DNA of 30,429 bases from CAIVAT01 sp038212325 (GCA_038212325.1 JBBQUQ010000035.1:1-30429); one strand, 5' to 3'; counted from the stretch's first letter, positions 7,162 through 15,986 are shown. The notes: generated by a model from the sequence alone, not told the origin. Program-made: numbers and translations.

Positions 7162-9837
7162 TTACCCGCACTTAGAATAGCCACAACTTTTACAAACCAG
7201 ACAACCTTCCTGATACACGAGCCCGTTCTGATCGCAGCATTTCGGGCAGGCATGTTCGGCCGCTTTGGTTCCGTCGGGGATGAACTTTTTCAGCGCCCGC
7301 TCAATGCCGTTTTTCCAGGTATTGATGGTATCGACTTCGAAGTGAAGCTTAGAGATGATGTTTACGACAAAGGGCAATGGCATTCCGTGCCGTAAAATTC
7401 CGGAGATCAGCTTCGCATAGTTCCAATACTCCTTGTTGAACGAACGCGAAAGGGCTTCGATGGTGATCTTGTATCCCTGGCGGTCTTCGAACTGGAAATC
7501 GTAACGCGATCCGACTCCGTCGGGACGGGTCTTCACGATCCAGCCTTTCTGAACCCAGGTGGGCACCCAGAAATCTTCAGCAACCCCGGTAAAAATTTCA
7601 TATGGCCGGCCATTGAGAATGCCCACGACAGCAATCCATTTTTCATGATCATTCTGAAAGCGAATGACATCAGCTTCCAGCCGGTCGGGGCGGTGAGGTG
7701 CCGTGGTTTCAACAAACTCATCGCCTTTATCTTTCTTTTTCTTATCCTTTGAATCATGGTTGACCAGCACCCCGGAACGCGATCCGTCGCGGTAAACAGT
7801 CATTCCCTTGCATCCTACTTTCCAGGCAGTTTCGTATATGGTGCTGATCATCTCCTCCTGGGCGTCATTCGGCACATTTACGGTAACACTGATGGAGTGG
7901 TCGACCCATTTCTGCACGGCACCCTGCATTTTAACCTTGGCAACCCAATCAACATCGTTGGCAGTCGCTTTATAAAACGGAGATTGCTTGATGATCGGTT
8001 TCAGCTCTTTTTCTGCCATGTGCGCCACTTCCTCCACGTTGAATCCATTCGCCACCAGCCAGGTTACAAAATTGTGATGGAACACATTGTATTCCTCCCA
8101 GGTGTCGCCAACCTCATCTTTAAAGGTGATCTTAACATTTTTATCATTGGGATTCACCTTGCGGCGACGCTTGTAGTTAACCGCAAACACAGGTTCGAGT
8201 CCTGAAGTGGTTTGCGTGAGAATGCTCACCGAACCAGTCGGTGCGATGGTGAGCATGGCCACATTGCGCCGTCCGAATTCGGCCATGTCGGCATACACAT
8301 CAGGCGCTGCAGCCTTCAATCGCTGGATGAAAGGGTTGTTTTTCTCACGTTCTGAGTCATAAATCGGGAAGGGGCCTCGCTCTTTGGCCATGGTAACCGA
8401 TGAACGGTATGCTTCAATTGCAAGGATTTTGTGCACCTCTACTGAAAAATCTGTCGCATCATCCGAACCATAACGGGTTCCGAGTGCAGCAAGCATGTCG
8501 CCTTCAGCAGTAATGCCAAAACCGGTACGGCGACCCTGGATGGCCTTTTTCTTGATATTCAGCCACATGTTCCTCTCCCTGGTTTTGATATCTTCTCCTT
8601 CCGGGTCTTTTTCTATTTTTGCAAGGATGCGGTCGATCTTTTCGAGTTCCAGGTCGATGATATCATCCATAATTCGCTGTGCTTTATGCACATGTGATAT
8701 AAAGAGCCCGGAGTCGAAACTTGCTTCGGCGGTAAATGGCTTATCCACATAATTGTAGAGGTTTATTGCCAACAACCTGCAACTGTCATAGGTACAGAGC
8801 GGAATTTCGCCGCAGGGGTTGGTGGAAACCGTACGGAAGCCAAGGTCGGCATAAGAGTCGGGTATGGATTCGCGGATGATGGTATCCCAGAACAGGATTC
8901 CGGGTTCGGCCGATTTCCATGCATTGTGCACGATTTTACCCCACAGTTCCCGGGCCATAATAGTCCTTTTCACTGACGGTTTGACAGAATCAACCGGGAA
9001 ACGTTGGGTAAATTCAGTGTTGTTCACCACGGCCTGCATGAATTCATCGGTGATCTTAACAGAAATATTCGCTCCGGTCACCTTGCCTGCCTCAAGTTTT
9101 GCATCAATAAAATGCTCGGAATCAGGGTGCACGACAGAGATGCTGAGCATAAGTGCTCCCCGTCGGCCTTCCTGGGCCACTTCTCGGGTTGAATTTGAAT
9201 ATCGTTCCATGAACGGAACGATCCCGGTTGAGGTAAGGGCACTGTTTTTCACCTCGCTGTATTTCGGACGGATGTGCGACAGGTCGTGGCCCACTCCTCC
9301 CCTGCGTTTCATGAGTTGAACCTGCTCTTCATCCGTTTTCATGATGGCGCCGTAAGAGTCGGATGCACCTTCGTTGCCAATCACGAAGCAGTTTGACAGC
9401 GAGCCGATCTGGAAATCATTGCCAATTCCGGCCATGGGGCTTCCCTGGGGAACGATATATTTAAAATTCCGCATGAGTTCAAAGAGTTCATCTTCACTCA
9501 TGGGGTTTGGGTATTTTTTTTCGATCCGTGCAATTTCGCGGGCAATGCGGCGGTGCATGTCGTCGGGGGTCAGTTCAAACAAATGCCCTTCCGAATCTTT
9601 CAGGGCATATTTGTTTGCCCACACATTTGCAGCAAGGCCGTCGCCCCTGAAATAGACGGTGGATTTCTCAATCACATCTGCAAAAGAATAGCTTTGCCGC
9701 GAACTTTCTTCTGTTTGTTTTTCTTTCATTTCCAATGCTTCAATCGTAATTTTCGGACGGATCCTTTTTGCCAGAACATCTTGATAATAGTCTGATTTAA
9801 GATCCTTCCCCGTGTCTGCCAAAGTGTTTTTTTCCAT
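7162..9837 (-). CDS. nrdJ: Adenosylcobalamin-dependent class II ribonucleotide reductase
   Basis: An 891-residue enzyme that reduces ribonucleotides to deoxyribonucleotides using coenzyme B12 to form a thiyl radical, so it works with or without oxygen. The barrel shows SLSNC (Cys150, redox), NPCGEIPL (Cys342, radical site) and Cys353 (redox partner), plus the PTGS loop in IAPTGSVS. The N-terminal GDGLAANVWANKYAL is typical of NrdJ, and no ATP-cone domain is present. After about residue 720 a TSCPD-type domain leads to a cysteine-rich tail (CPKC then CxxCxxC and a final CG), the swinging arm that takes electrons from thioredoxin or glutaredoxin. No cobalamin riboswitch is visible upstream; instead the leader holds palindromes resembling LexA boxes. 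The gene appears monocistronic. Confidence 0.96.
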   Translation of the reverse strand: MEKNTLADTGKDLKSDYYQDVLAKRIRPKITIEALEMKEKQTEESSRQSYSFADVIEKSTVYFRGDGLAANVWANKYALKDSEGHLFELTPDDMHRRIAREIARIEKKYPNPMSEDELFELMRNFKYIVPQGSPMAGIGNDFQIGSLSNCFVIGNEGASDSYGAIMKTDEEQVQLMKRRGGVGHDLSHIRPKYSEVKNSALTSTGIVPFMERYSNSTREVAQEGRRGALMLSISVVHPDSEHFIDAKLEAGKVTGANISVKITDEFMQAVVNNTEFTQRFPVDSVKPSVKRTIMARELWGKIVHNAWKSAEPGILFWDTIIRESIPDSYADLGFRTVSTNPCGEIPLCTYDSCRLLAINLYNYVDKPFTAEASFDSGLFISHVHKAQRIMDDIIDLELEKIDRILAKIEKDPEGEDIKTRERNMWLNIKKKAIQGRRTGFGITAEGDMLAALGTRYGSDDATDFSVEVHKILAIEAYRSSVTMAKERGPFPIYDSEREKNNPFIQRLKAAAPDVYADMAEFGRRNVAMLTIAPTGSVSILTQTTSGLEPVFAVNYKRRRKVNPNDKNVKITFKDEVGDTWEEYNVFHHNFVTWLVANGFNVEEVAHMAEKELKPIIKQSPFYKATANDVDWVAKVKMQGAVQKWVDHSISVTVNVPNDAQEEMISTIYETAWKVGCKGMTVYRDGSRSGVLVNHDSKDKKKKDKGDEFVETTAPHRPDRLEADVIRFQNDHEKWIAVVGILNGRPYEIFTGVAEDFWVPTWVQKGWIVKTRPDGVGSRYDFQFEDRQGYKITIEALSRSFNKEYWNYAKLISGILRHGMPLPFVVNIISKLHFEVDTINTWKNGIERALKKFIPDGTKAAEHACPKCCDQNGLVYQEGCLVCKSCGYSKCG

Positions 9838-9880
9838 GCATGAACAGGATTAGCTGTTATGTTCTGATTTTTTAACTATT

Positions 9881-9894
9881 TGTTCTTACGAACA
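9881..9894. promoter_or_regulatory. TGTTC-N4-GAACA palindrome upstream of nrdJ
   Basis: TGTTC-TTAC-GAACA is a perfect inverted repeat 44 bp upstream of the nrdJ start. A further half-site pair (GAACA 9842-9846, TGTTC 9860-9864) lies between it and the gene. The arms use the same word as the LexA-like box at 9939-9952 but in the opposite order, suggesting one regulator binding several half-sites. Confidence 0.4.
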
Positions 9895-9938
9895 TTCCAA
9901 TAAAAAGTAGGGAGGTAATTTGATGAGGCAAGATACGA

Positions 9939-9952
9939 CGAACAACTGTTCG
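9939..9952. promoter_or_regulatory. LexA (SOS)-like box upstream of nrdJ
   Basis: CGAAC-AACT-GTTCG matches the Gram-positive LexA/DinR consensus CGAAC-N4-GTTCG in every arm position. It lies about 100 bp upstream of nrdJ on the leftward strand, within the 224-bp spacer. A weak -7-like TATCTTGC (bottom strand) lies immediately downstream of it, so binding there would be expected to affect transcription. Whether a Bacteroidetes LexA uses this word cannot be decided from this window. Confidence 0.45.
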
Positions 9953-10061
9953 CGGTCAATATAGTTATTAACACATCGGGGCGAAAAAATTGTAACCCCC
10001 TGAATCAAATAAACATATACTTTGATAATTCAGCAAAGGCTCAATTTAACTGCTTTTCAGG

Positions 10062-10502
10062 TCATCGGCAAGCCGTCCAGGTAAGTTTTTTGCCAAAACC
10101 AAGTCGATTATCGGTCATTTTAATATAATCAGGTTCCAATGCCCAGAGATGCAACCCGGGCACCATCCGGGCGATCGGGAATCGCTTAAGATACCGGGCT
10201 CTGGCTGTTACCTGGTCGTTTCCCTCCAGCGGTTTTAACTCACCTGTAAACTGTATTCCCCTGATTTTCCCCACCATTTTAGTTTCAAGCGCGATTGCCC
10301 CGGCCACACGGTAATTGTTCCCCTCCACGGCATCACAAATATGTCGTGTTTGAAGATCTGATGTAAAAATGAACCTGTTCTGTTCTTTCAGCCATGCGTA
10401 ATAGCAGGTTGCGCACCAGGGCTGATTTTCCTTTGCAACGGCAAGGGTCATAATATGATGTTCACCGATAAAATCAATAATTCGCTGATCGGGTTGGGCC
10501 AT
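10062..10502 (-). CDS. FMN-binding split-barrel protein (YhbP/UPF0306-like)
   Basis: A 146-residue member of the pyridoxamine 5'-phosphate oxidase-like split beta-barrel fold. The order IMTLAVAKENQPWCATCYYAW, FTSDLQTRHICDAVE and VAGAIALETKMVGKIRGIQFTG matches the YhbP family, whose members are small cytoplasmic flavin-binding proteins of uncertain activity. It is the second gene of a leftward pair: its ATG is two bases after the stop codon of the large envelope protein gene, so they are almost certainly co-transcribed. Why a flavin protein accompanies an envelope protein is unclear. The three cysteines (WCATC and a C-terminal one) could make it redox-sensitive. Confidence 0.8.
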   Translation of the reverse strand: MAQPDQRIIDFIGEHHIMTLAVAKENQPWCATCYYAWLKEQNRFIFTSDLQTRHICDAVEGNNYRVAGAIALETKMVGKIRGIQFTGELKPLEGNDQVTARARYLKRFPIARMVPGLHLWALEPDYIKMTDNRLGFGKKLTWTACR

Positions 10503-10504
10503 TG

Positions 10505-13500
10505 TTAAAAATCGAGACTGAGTGAAAAATAAAATATGGGCGGAAGAATGCGGCCGTCTTCAACGCCCCAGGCAAGGTCGCCACGCAGGAAATAGCCAAA
10601 CAGGCGGGTACGTAAGCCAAAGCCAAAGCCTTCAACGATCGGATCTTTTTGCATTTCTACCTTGACGTAAAGAGGTTTGTTGTTATAGTACCTGGTATAC
10701 AGTTGATTATCTGCCGACCAGGGGGAGGTTCCTGTCCATGCAGTACCTATATCCCCAAAAGCCACAACCTGGAAATTATTGATGAAATCGGACCTGATCG
10801 GACGGATAAACAGATAGCGGAACAATGGCCACCGTAGCTCTGTATTATAGACGAAAAAGTTGTTCCCATTCCTGATATTCTGTGGAAAACCGCGCATGTT
10901 GGTCGCCAAGGTCTGGAAAACATAGTCCTGGTCATTAGCAACCGGCGTATCGATGTGGTACGTAGGAAACAGCCAGTTGTCTACACCTCCCATATAATAG
11001 AGGAGTTTACTGGTGCCAAAAGAGGTGCTTGCCGCAAACCGGTTTGCCCAGATCAATGTGCGGTGCAGCCGCTGGTAATTGCGCACATCCATTCCAAGAA
11101 CAACCACGTTGTTGCCCCCGCTGTTAGCCAATTGGTAGTATTCGCCGAATACCTTGTACCTGGTTCCAAGGTAAAGATTCAACCCCAGATCCCGTGTATT
11201 GTCATACGTGAGCTCCCCTTTGATGCTGCCCCATACATCGTGAACATCCGGCACTTGCAGGTTTATTGGATCCGTGGCCAAAAATATGGCCCTGTCATAT
11301 CGTATCGATGCGGTCCCTTTGATGTTCAGAACGGGTGAAAAAGGGTAGGTAGCCACATAATACAATTCATTGATCCGGTGCCTGACAATGGAATAGTATC
11401 CCGCCTCCTCAACCGATTTTCGGTGAAACACGATCTGGTAATCGAGGCGTTTACGGTAATTTCCAAAGCTGAACAGATACTCGTTGTTGATCAGGCTGAC
11501 ATTCAGGCGCACCCCTCCGCTGATTCGGTAGTCCTCCATCAGGTCGGTGATTCCTGCCATCAGGAGCGCATTCAGTCCGGGATTGACAAATACGGGCCCG
11601 CTGCTTCCGGTGAACGGCTGATACGCATAATTCAGATAGGTGAAGTCGATTTGTGTGACCATCTGGTCAATATAATACTCTACATTGTAATTCAACTGTT
11701 TCGCATTCAAATACTTGTTGGCGGTATCCTTGCCGGTTCCGGCCTTGCGGGGGTCCTTTTGCAGCAATTCCTGGTAAAAGGCCGCATAACGGTTTACCGA
11801 ATCCGGCCCTGCTTTGTAGCTATTTCCTGATTGGCCCTGCCCGAACCGGGTCGTGTCGGACCCGGTCACCATCCGGCTCATGGTTTGACTTTGCCTGACA
11901 ACGCTGAAGTGCTTTTTCGGCTGAACATTGAAGGGGTCGGCAGTGCGGGGGGCATTGCCGACATTTGCAGTTCCTCCCTCCTCAGGAGCAGGTTTTGTGC
12001 CCGACTCCCTGAAATAGGTCGGCTGCAATTCCACCTTCTGCACATATTTCGGAAGGATCAGGTCGGAGGTAAACATCCTGAAATTCCGGTTACGATATAT
12101 GATTTCACCTATTTTCGCCCCTTTTTGTGAAACATCCTGTTCAAGTATATTGGTAAAATAGTTCGTCACAGGGAAGGTCGTTGTGAAATAGCGGTAATGC
12201 GCCGTGGTGTCGATATAAGAAATGGTGCTGTCGTACCTCGCAAGGTATCGGTTCACGATCCCGTTCTGGTCGCTCAGGAAACAGAAATAGTTTTCGCCAT
12301 AAGCCTGAGGCTGTGTTTCATGTGCATCCGGTGTATTTGTAAGACGCTGGAGCATATTTCGCCTGCCGGAATAATTGCAGATGAACAGGTCGTTTGAGTA
12401 ACGAAGATTTTTAATTTTTACCTGTTCGTCAAACCGGATTGTGTCACTGACCCGGTTGGATGAGAAGATAATTTTATCTGAATGATTGATGAACCTTGGA
12501 TTCAGGTCATCATATTTATCTCTGGTGATCTGTTCATGCGAACCGGAGGCGATATTATATACGAAAATATCTGACTGCCCTTTTTGCACGGCTGAAAAAA
12601 CCAGCAAGGATCCGTCGTCAGAATACGACATATCCAAAATCTTCTGAAAGTTCACCATAAGCTGGTGCTCGCGCTTTTTATCGTCAAGATTATAATAATA
12701 GAGCCATATCTCCCCTTTACGCTCAACCAGGAAGGCAAGAACACTGCCGCTGGGATGCCAGGCTATCAGCGGGAACGAATAGTCGGGGCGGTCGGCCAAA
12801 CGGAACCCTCCGCGGTAGATGCGCTTTTTTTTACCCGTTTCCGTATTTTGCATAAAAACCTTAAAAATGCCAAGGGTATGTGTTGCATAGGCCAGCATGG
12901 TGCCGTCAGGGCCGATTTTAAGGGAGTGGTAAACCCGGTCAGGCTTGTTCCTCTTGTTAACCAGGTTACCTGCGGGGGCGGCACAGCCGGCTTCCTGCTT
13001 GGTATATATTTCCTTGTAAAATGCCAACCATTCCTGGATGATCGCTTGAAAACCGGTTCCGACAACATACTGAAACCCCTTCTCAACATTCCTGCTGAGA
13101 CGCGCCATGTAAACAATGTTCGGGATGGAGGAGACCCCGTATTTCATGGCGACATAATTCCAAAGCGAATGGCCGGCATAGGTTGCCTCTTCGCCGCTGA
13201 GGCCATTGAACTTTTCATACTTCCTGCTCATGATGGCATCCCTGACATGATTTTCGATTTCAGCATCCCACTTGTGGGCGATGAATGAAATAAGTCCGTT
13301 CAGGTACCATTCGGGCATATTGAACAGGGCGTTGTTCTTGATTTGTGAACCTATCCCCGTGCCATAGATCATGTTATTCAGGATAACCTGGGCGATGCCT
13401 GCCCTGATCTGCTGGTCGAAATGTTCATAATTCCCGTCAAAGAAAAGGAGCACCCTGCCGCCAACGATGCGCGTCACCCCCCCCGTATTGTAGTAATCCC

Positions 13501-13867
13501 AGTCGCCAAACAGCCCGATATTGCTCTGCTTCAGATCTGACAGCGTGTTGAAAATGATAAACTGAACCTTGTCTTCAAGGTTCGACTGAAGGGAAAGTTC
13601 AATATCCTTGATATGTTTGTCGGCATACTCAGCAGTATATTGGGCAAGTTCCTTGCCGTTGAGGTAATAATAGGTGTCAAATTTTTCAAACCTGTAGCAT
13701 TGCCAAAGAAAAGTGCCGTACTGAACCCGGTTCTTGCCGAATTTCATTTGTGAGCCATTGTAAAACTGAGCATAGCCGGAGGACGAAAACAACCATAAAA
13801 AGCTAAGGATGATCCATGCTGTCGTCCAGATTTTCAAACCTCGGTTCACGCATGCATCCTTCGTCAT
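10505..13867 (-). CDS. Large envelope protein: degenerate peptidase-like domain, TolB-like propeller, outer-membrane barrel
   Basis: A protein of 1120 residues (1128 if the upstream ATG at 13891 is used). A signal peptide (hydrophobic WIILSFLWLFSSSGYA) is followed by a region resembling the gluzincin 'peptidase MA' fold: a (M)PEWYLNGL helix near residue 190 is typical, but the HExxH zinc site expected about 28 residues earlier is replaced by AGIAQVI. Next come several TolB/PD40-type propeller blades (GPDGTMLAYA, HPSGSVLAFL, SDDGSLLVFS, roughly 320-490), a linker, and a C-terminal part rich in alternating strands ending in FSLSLDF, the terminal aromatic signal of outer-membrane barrels. So it is probably an outer-membrane barrel with periplasmic domains. 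The 13867 start is preferred because a leftward -7-like box (TACCTTAG, 13908-13901) would leave only about 3 bases of leader before 13891. Confidence 0.82.
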   Translation of the reverse strand: MTKDACVNRGLKIWTTAWIILSFLWLFSSSGYAQFYNGSQMKFGKNRVQYGTFLWQCYRFEKFDTYYYLNGKELAQYTAEYADKHIKDIELSLQSNLEDKVQFIIFNTLSDLKQSNIGLFGDWDYYNTGGVTRIVGGRVLLFFDGNYEHFDQQIRAGIAQVILNNMIYGTGIGSQIKNNALFNMPEWYLNGLISFIAHKWDAEIENHVRDAIMSRKYEKFNGLSGEEATYAGHSLWNYVAMKYGVSSIPNIVYMARLSRNVEKGFQYVVGTGFQAIIQEWLAFYKEIYTKQEAGCAAPAGNLVNKRNKPDRVYHSLKIGPDGTMLAYATHTLGIFKVFMQNTETGKKKRIYRGGFRLADRPDYSFPLIAWHPSGSVLAFLVERKGEIWLYYYNLDDKKREHQLMVNFQKILDMSYSDDGSLLVFSAVQKGQSDIFVYNIASGSHEQITRDKYDDLNPRFINHSDKIIFSSNRVSDTIRFDEQVKIKNLRYSNDLFICNYSGRRNMLQRLTNTPDAHETQPQAYGENYFCFLSDQNGIVNRYLARYDSTISYIDTTAHYRYFTTTFPVTNYFTNILEQDVSQKGAKIGEIIYRNRNFRMFTSDLILPKYVQKVELQPTYFRESGTKPAPEEGGTANVGNAPRTADPFNVQPKKHFSVVRQSQTMSRMVTGSDTTRFGQGQSGNSYKAGPDSVNRYAAFYQELLQKDPRKAGTGKDTANKYLNAKQLNYNVEYYIDQMVTQIDFTYLNYAYQPFTGSSGPVFVNPGLNALLMAGITDLMEDYRISGGVRLNVSLINNEYLFSFGNYRKRLDYQIVFHRKSVEEAGYYSIVRHRINELYYVATYPFSPVLNIKGTASIRYDRAIFLATDPINLQVPDVHDVWGSIKGELTYDNTRDLGLNLYLGTRYKVFGEYYQLANSGGNNVVVLGMDVRNYQRLHRTLIWANRFAASTSFGTSKLLYYMGGVDNWLFPTYHIDTPVANDQDYVFQTLATNMRGFPQNIRNGNNFFVYNTELRWPLFRYLFIRPIRSDFINNFQVVAFGDIGTAWTGTSPWSADNQLYTRYYNNKPLYVKVEMQKDPIVEGFGFGLRTRLFGYFLRGDLAWGVEDGRILPPIFYFSLSLDF

Positions 13868-13948
13868 ATCAGGTATTACAAGGGGATTCAAATGGAGGTG
13901 CTAAGGTACGATTATTTTCAATAGGCCGTTCATATGGCTGCATTTTCA

Positions 13949-13956
13949 TACCTTTG
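13949..13956 (+). promoter_or_regulatory. -7 promoter box for the MBL-fold gene
   Basis: TACCTTTG is a full match to TAnnTTTG, 26 bases before the ATG at 13983. No convincing TTTG is visible at -33. It would drive the rightward run of the hydrolase and glycosyltransferase genes. Confidence 0.5.
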
Positions 13957-13982
13957 CCGCTCTTGTTTAACCTTACAACCCG

Positions 13983-14621
13983 ATGATAAAAATCAAAAAA
14001 TTTGTCTTCAATACCTTCATGGTAAATACGTATATCCTGTTTGATGAAACCGGCGATTGCGTGCTGATCGATGCTGCCTGCTACGAACTGAAAGAACAGG
14101 AAGAACTCCGAAAATTCATTGCAGACAACAACCTTCACCTGGTTCGAAACCTGAACACCCATTGTCATATCGACCATGTGCTGGGGAATAATTTTATTGC
14201 GCAGGTTTATGCAATCCGTCCCGAGTACCACGAAAACTCATTGCCGTTCTTCCATACCCTGAAGGAGATCGGCTCCTCCTTCGGCTATGTCATTACCCAG
14301 GTACCGGAGCCGGTGCGTTTCCTGGAGGACAAAGAAACAATCTGCTGGGGAGATTCCTCCCTCGAGGTGCTTTACACACCCGGGCATGCAGAGGGAAGTG
14401 TTTGCTTTTACAATGAAAAACAGCAATTTGTCATCACCGGCGATGTCCTGTTCAAAGACACCATCGGTCGTACCGATCTGCCCTCCGGCGATTTTAACCA
14501 GCTGATGACCAGCATTAAGACCAGGCTCTTTACATTGCCGGACGAGACGATTGCTTATCCCGGGCACGGGCCGGAAACAACCATCGGCTATGAGAAGGAG
14601 AATAATCCGTTCATTAGATAA
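13983..14621 (+). CDS. Metallo-beta-lactamase-fold hydrolase (glyoxalase II-like)
   Basis: A 212-residue MBL-fold protein. The metal-binding residues are complete: His60, His62, Asp64 and His65 in THCHIDH, His135 in PGHAEGS, Asp154 in TGDVLF and His195 in YPGHGP. Size and the TGDVLFKDTIGRTDLPSGD stretch match the small glyoxalase II-like (YcbL) group, which hydrolyses thioesters such as S-lactoylglutathione or related substrates in the cytoplasm. It lacks the C-terminal helical domain of true glyoxalase II, so the substrate is uncertain. It starts a rightward pair with the glycosyltransferase gene 16 bp downstream. Confidence 0.92.
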   Translation: MIKIKKFVFNTFMVNTYILFDETGDCVLIDAACYELKEQEELRKFIADNNLHLVRNLNTHCHIDHVLGNNFIAQVYAIRPEYHENSLPFFHTLKEIGSSFGYVITQVPEPVRFLEDKETICWGDSSLEVLYTPGHAEGSVCFYNEKQQFVITGDVLFKDTIGRTDLPSGDFNQLMTSIKTRLFTLPDETIAYPGHGPETTIGYEKENNPFIR

Positions 14622-14645
14622 ATGGTGAAATGGTGAAATGGTGAA
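14622..14645. repeat. Three exact octamers ATGGTGAA across a start codon
   Basis: Three perfect copies of ATGGTGAA fill the space between the hydrolase stop and the glycosyltransferase. The third copy supplies that gene's ATG GTG start. The first two ATGs are out of frame and each open the tiny frame M-V-K-W-stop. The same octamer family, inverted and degenerate, occurs at 17932-17971. Confidence 0.9.
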
Positions 14646-15642
14646 AATCAGGAAGATACTGATTATCAGGTTTAGTTCGATCGGGGATATTGTGCTTACG
14701 AGTGCGGTGGTGCGGTGCCTGAAGGAGCAAATGGCGGGCACCGAGCTTCATTATCTTACCAAAACACAAAATGAGCCGCTCCTCAGTTCTAATCCGTACA
14801 TCGATAAAACATGGTCGTATGATCATAATTTTAAAGAACTGATTCCCCGGCTGAAATCCGAGCGATTTGATTTCATCGTCGATTTGCATAAGAATTACCG
14901 TTCTGCATTCGTAAAAAGGCAGCTTGGTATCAGATCGGCCTCTTATCCGAAATTAAACGTTCAAAAATGGATTGCTGTTCACCTGAAAATGAAGGTGCTG
15001 CCCGATATCCACATTGTAGAAAGGTATTTCAAGGCAGTTGATCCACTGGGAGTTAAGAACGACGGCCAGGGGCTTGACTTTTTCATCCCTGCCGTGGATG
15101 AGGTTGACGTTTCGACCCTCCCAGCAACCCACCAGGCCGGTTATATCGGAATCGTGATCGGGGGGAAACACCATACCAAGCTATTTCCGGCAGAAAAAGT
15201 CGTGGAGGTATGTATAAGCCTTTCCCGTCCGATCATTTTACTTGGAGGCAAGGAGGACTTTGTCCGCGGTGAACTGATCGCAAACTGCAACAGGGCGCTT
15301 GTTTTCAATTCGTGCGGCCTTTACAACATCAATCAATCTGCCTCGCTGATACGCCAGGCCACTGCTGTGCTTACAAACGACACCGGACTGATGCACGTGG
15401 CAGCGGCATTCAACAAGCCGGTAGCATCGGTGTGGGGCAATACCATTCCCGCATTTGGAATGTACCCGTACCTGCCGGAGAAACTCAAATCCGGTTCCCT
15501 GATCGCCGAGGTACATGGCCTTTCCTGCCGGCCGTGCAGCAAACTTGGGTTCAGGGAGTGCCCGAAAAAACACTTTAAATGCATGAAGAAGATAGAGATT
15601 GATCCTATCGTGGATTTTTTAGGTGCGCCGCGTGAATCGTGA
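14638..15642 (+). CDS. Glycosyltransferase family 9 (ADP-heptose:LPS heptosyltransferase-like)
   Basis: A 334-residue GT9 enzyme. The N-terminus ILIIRFSSIGDIVLTSAVV is the family's glycine-containing donor/acceptor fold signature, and TNDTGLMHVAAAFNKPVASVWG is the conserved C-terminal nucleotide-sugar site. A late cysteine-rich stretch (CRPCSKLGFREC) is common in Bacteroidetes members. The enzyme is expected to add heptose or a related sugar to the lipopolysaccharide core at the inner face of the inner membrane. It is not in a visible LPS cluster, so the exact acceptor is unknown. Its start codon lies in the last octamer of a tandem repeat and its stop codon in the second unit of a heptamer array, so both ends of the frame are set by repeats. 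Confidence 0.9.
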   Translation: MVKIRKILIIRFSSIGDIVLTSAVVRCLKEQMAGTELHYLTKTQNEPLLSSNPYIDKTWSYDHNFKELIPRLKSERFDFIVDLHKNYRSAFVKRQLGIRSASYPKLNVQKWIAVHLKMKVLPDIHIVERYFKAVDPLGVKNDGQGLDFFIPAVDEVDVSTLPATHQAGYIGIVIGGKHHTKLFPAEKVVEVCISLSRPIILLGGKEDFVRGELIANCNRALVFNSCGLYNINQSASLIRQATAVLTNDTGLMHVAAAFNKPVASVWGNTIPAFGMYPYLPEKLKSGSLIAEVHGLSCRPCSKLGFRECPKKHFKCMKKIEIDPIVDFLGAPRES

Positions 15643-15715
15643 CGCGTGACACATAACAAATGAATCGTGACACGTGACGCGTGACGCGTGACAAATGAAT
15701 AGTGAATCGTAAATA
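15632..15715. repeat. Heptamer tandem array, twelve degenerate units
   Basis: Twelve heptamers in phase: GTGAATC, GTGACGC, GTGACAC, ATAACAA, ATGAATC, GTGACAC, GTGACGC, GTGACGC, GTGACAA, ATGAATA, GTGAATC, GTAAATA. The TGA of unit two (15640-15642) ends the glycosyltransferase gene. The final unit ends exactly where the MITE-like element begins, and its last five bases (AAATA) form the left target duplication. The gene-free stretch 15643-16012 consists of this array plus the element and 26 bp of AT-rich leader. Confidence 0.9.
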
Positions 15716-15986
15716 ATGTGAATCAAGGGTTGAAAACAGAACTTATAGAAAAAACCTGATGTTATGTGGCTAAAGCCAGTCGTTATAAGCCCAATCATAC
15801 ACTGCAATAAATGGATGCGCGACTCGGATTGATCATTCAGCGAAAATACGCGCCATCTATTGCAGTCAGCTTTTAGCTGACTGTTCTCAGTGGCAGTTAT
15901 TGCAAATCGGGGCTTTAGCCCCATAAATTAAAACAATAGCAACAAACACTTTTCGATAAATACCTTTTTTGACCCTTGATTCACAT
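15716..15986 (-). mobile_element. MITE-like element, copy 2 (inverted relative to copy 1)
   Basis: A 271-bp non-coding element with perfect 15-bp terminal inverted repeats (ATGTGAATCAAGGGT and its complement at 15972-15986) and a perfect 5-bp flanking duplication AAATA (15711-15715 and 15987-15991). Hairpins inside: GGCT-AA-AGCC (15768-15777), CAGTCAGCT-TTT-AGCTGACTG (15863-15883) and GGGGCT-TT-AGCCCC (15909-15922). Compared with copy 1 it lacks a 17-bp hairpin segment and has about 85 extra bases next to its right end. That end carries a -7-like TACCTTTT (15961-15968) pointing at tatD. No transposase is present. Confidence 0.9.

Noticed and set aside
7756..9795. Top-strand frames opposite nrdJ
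   Set aside because: nrdJ accounts for the whole stretch with conserved catalytic motifs; the opposite frames look random.
9838..10061. Cobalamin riboswitch upstream of the B12-dependent reductase
   Set aside because: No B12-box-like GCCACTG core or long paired leader could be found on the bottom strand; only short palindromes are present.
10649..13288. Several open frames on the top strand opposite the large envelope protein gene
   Set aside because: They are reverse-strand shadows of one long gene with signal peptide and domains; none shows a recognisable motif.
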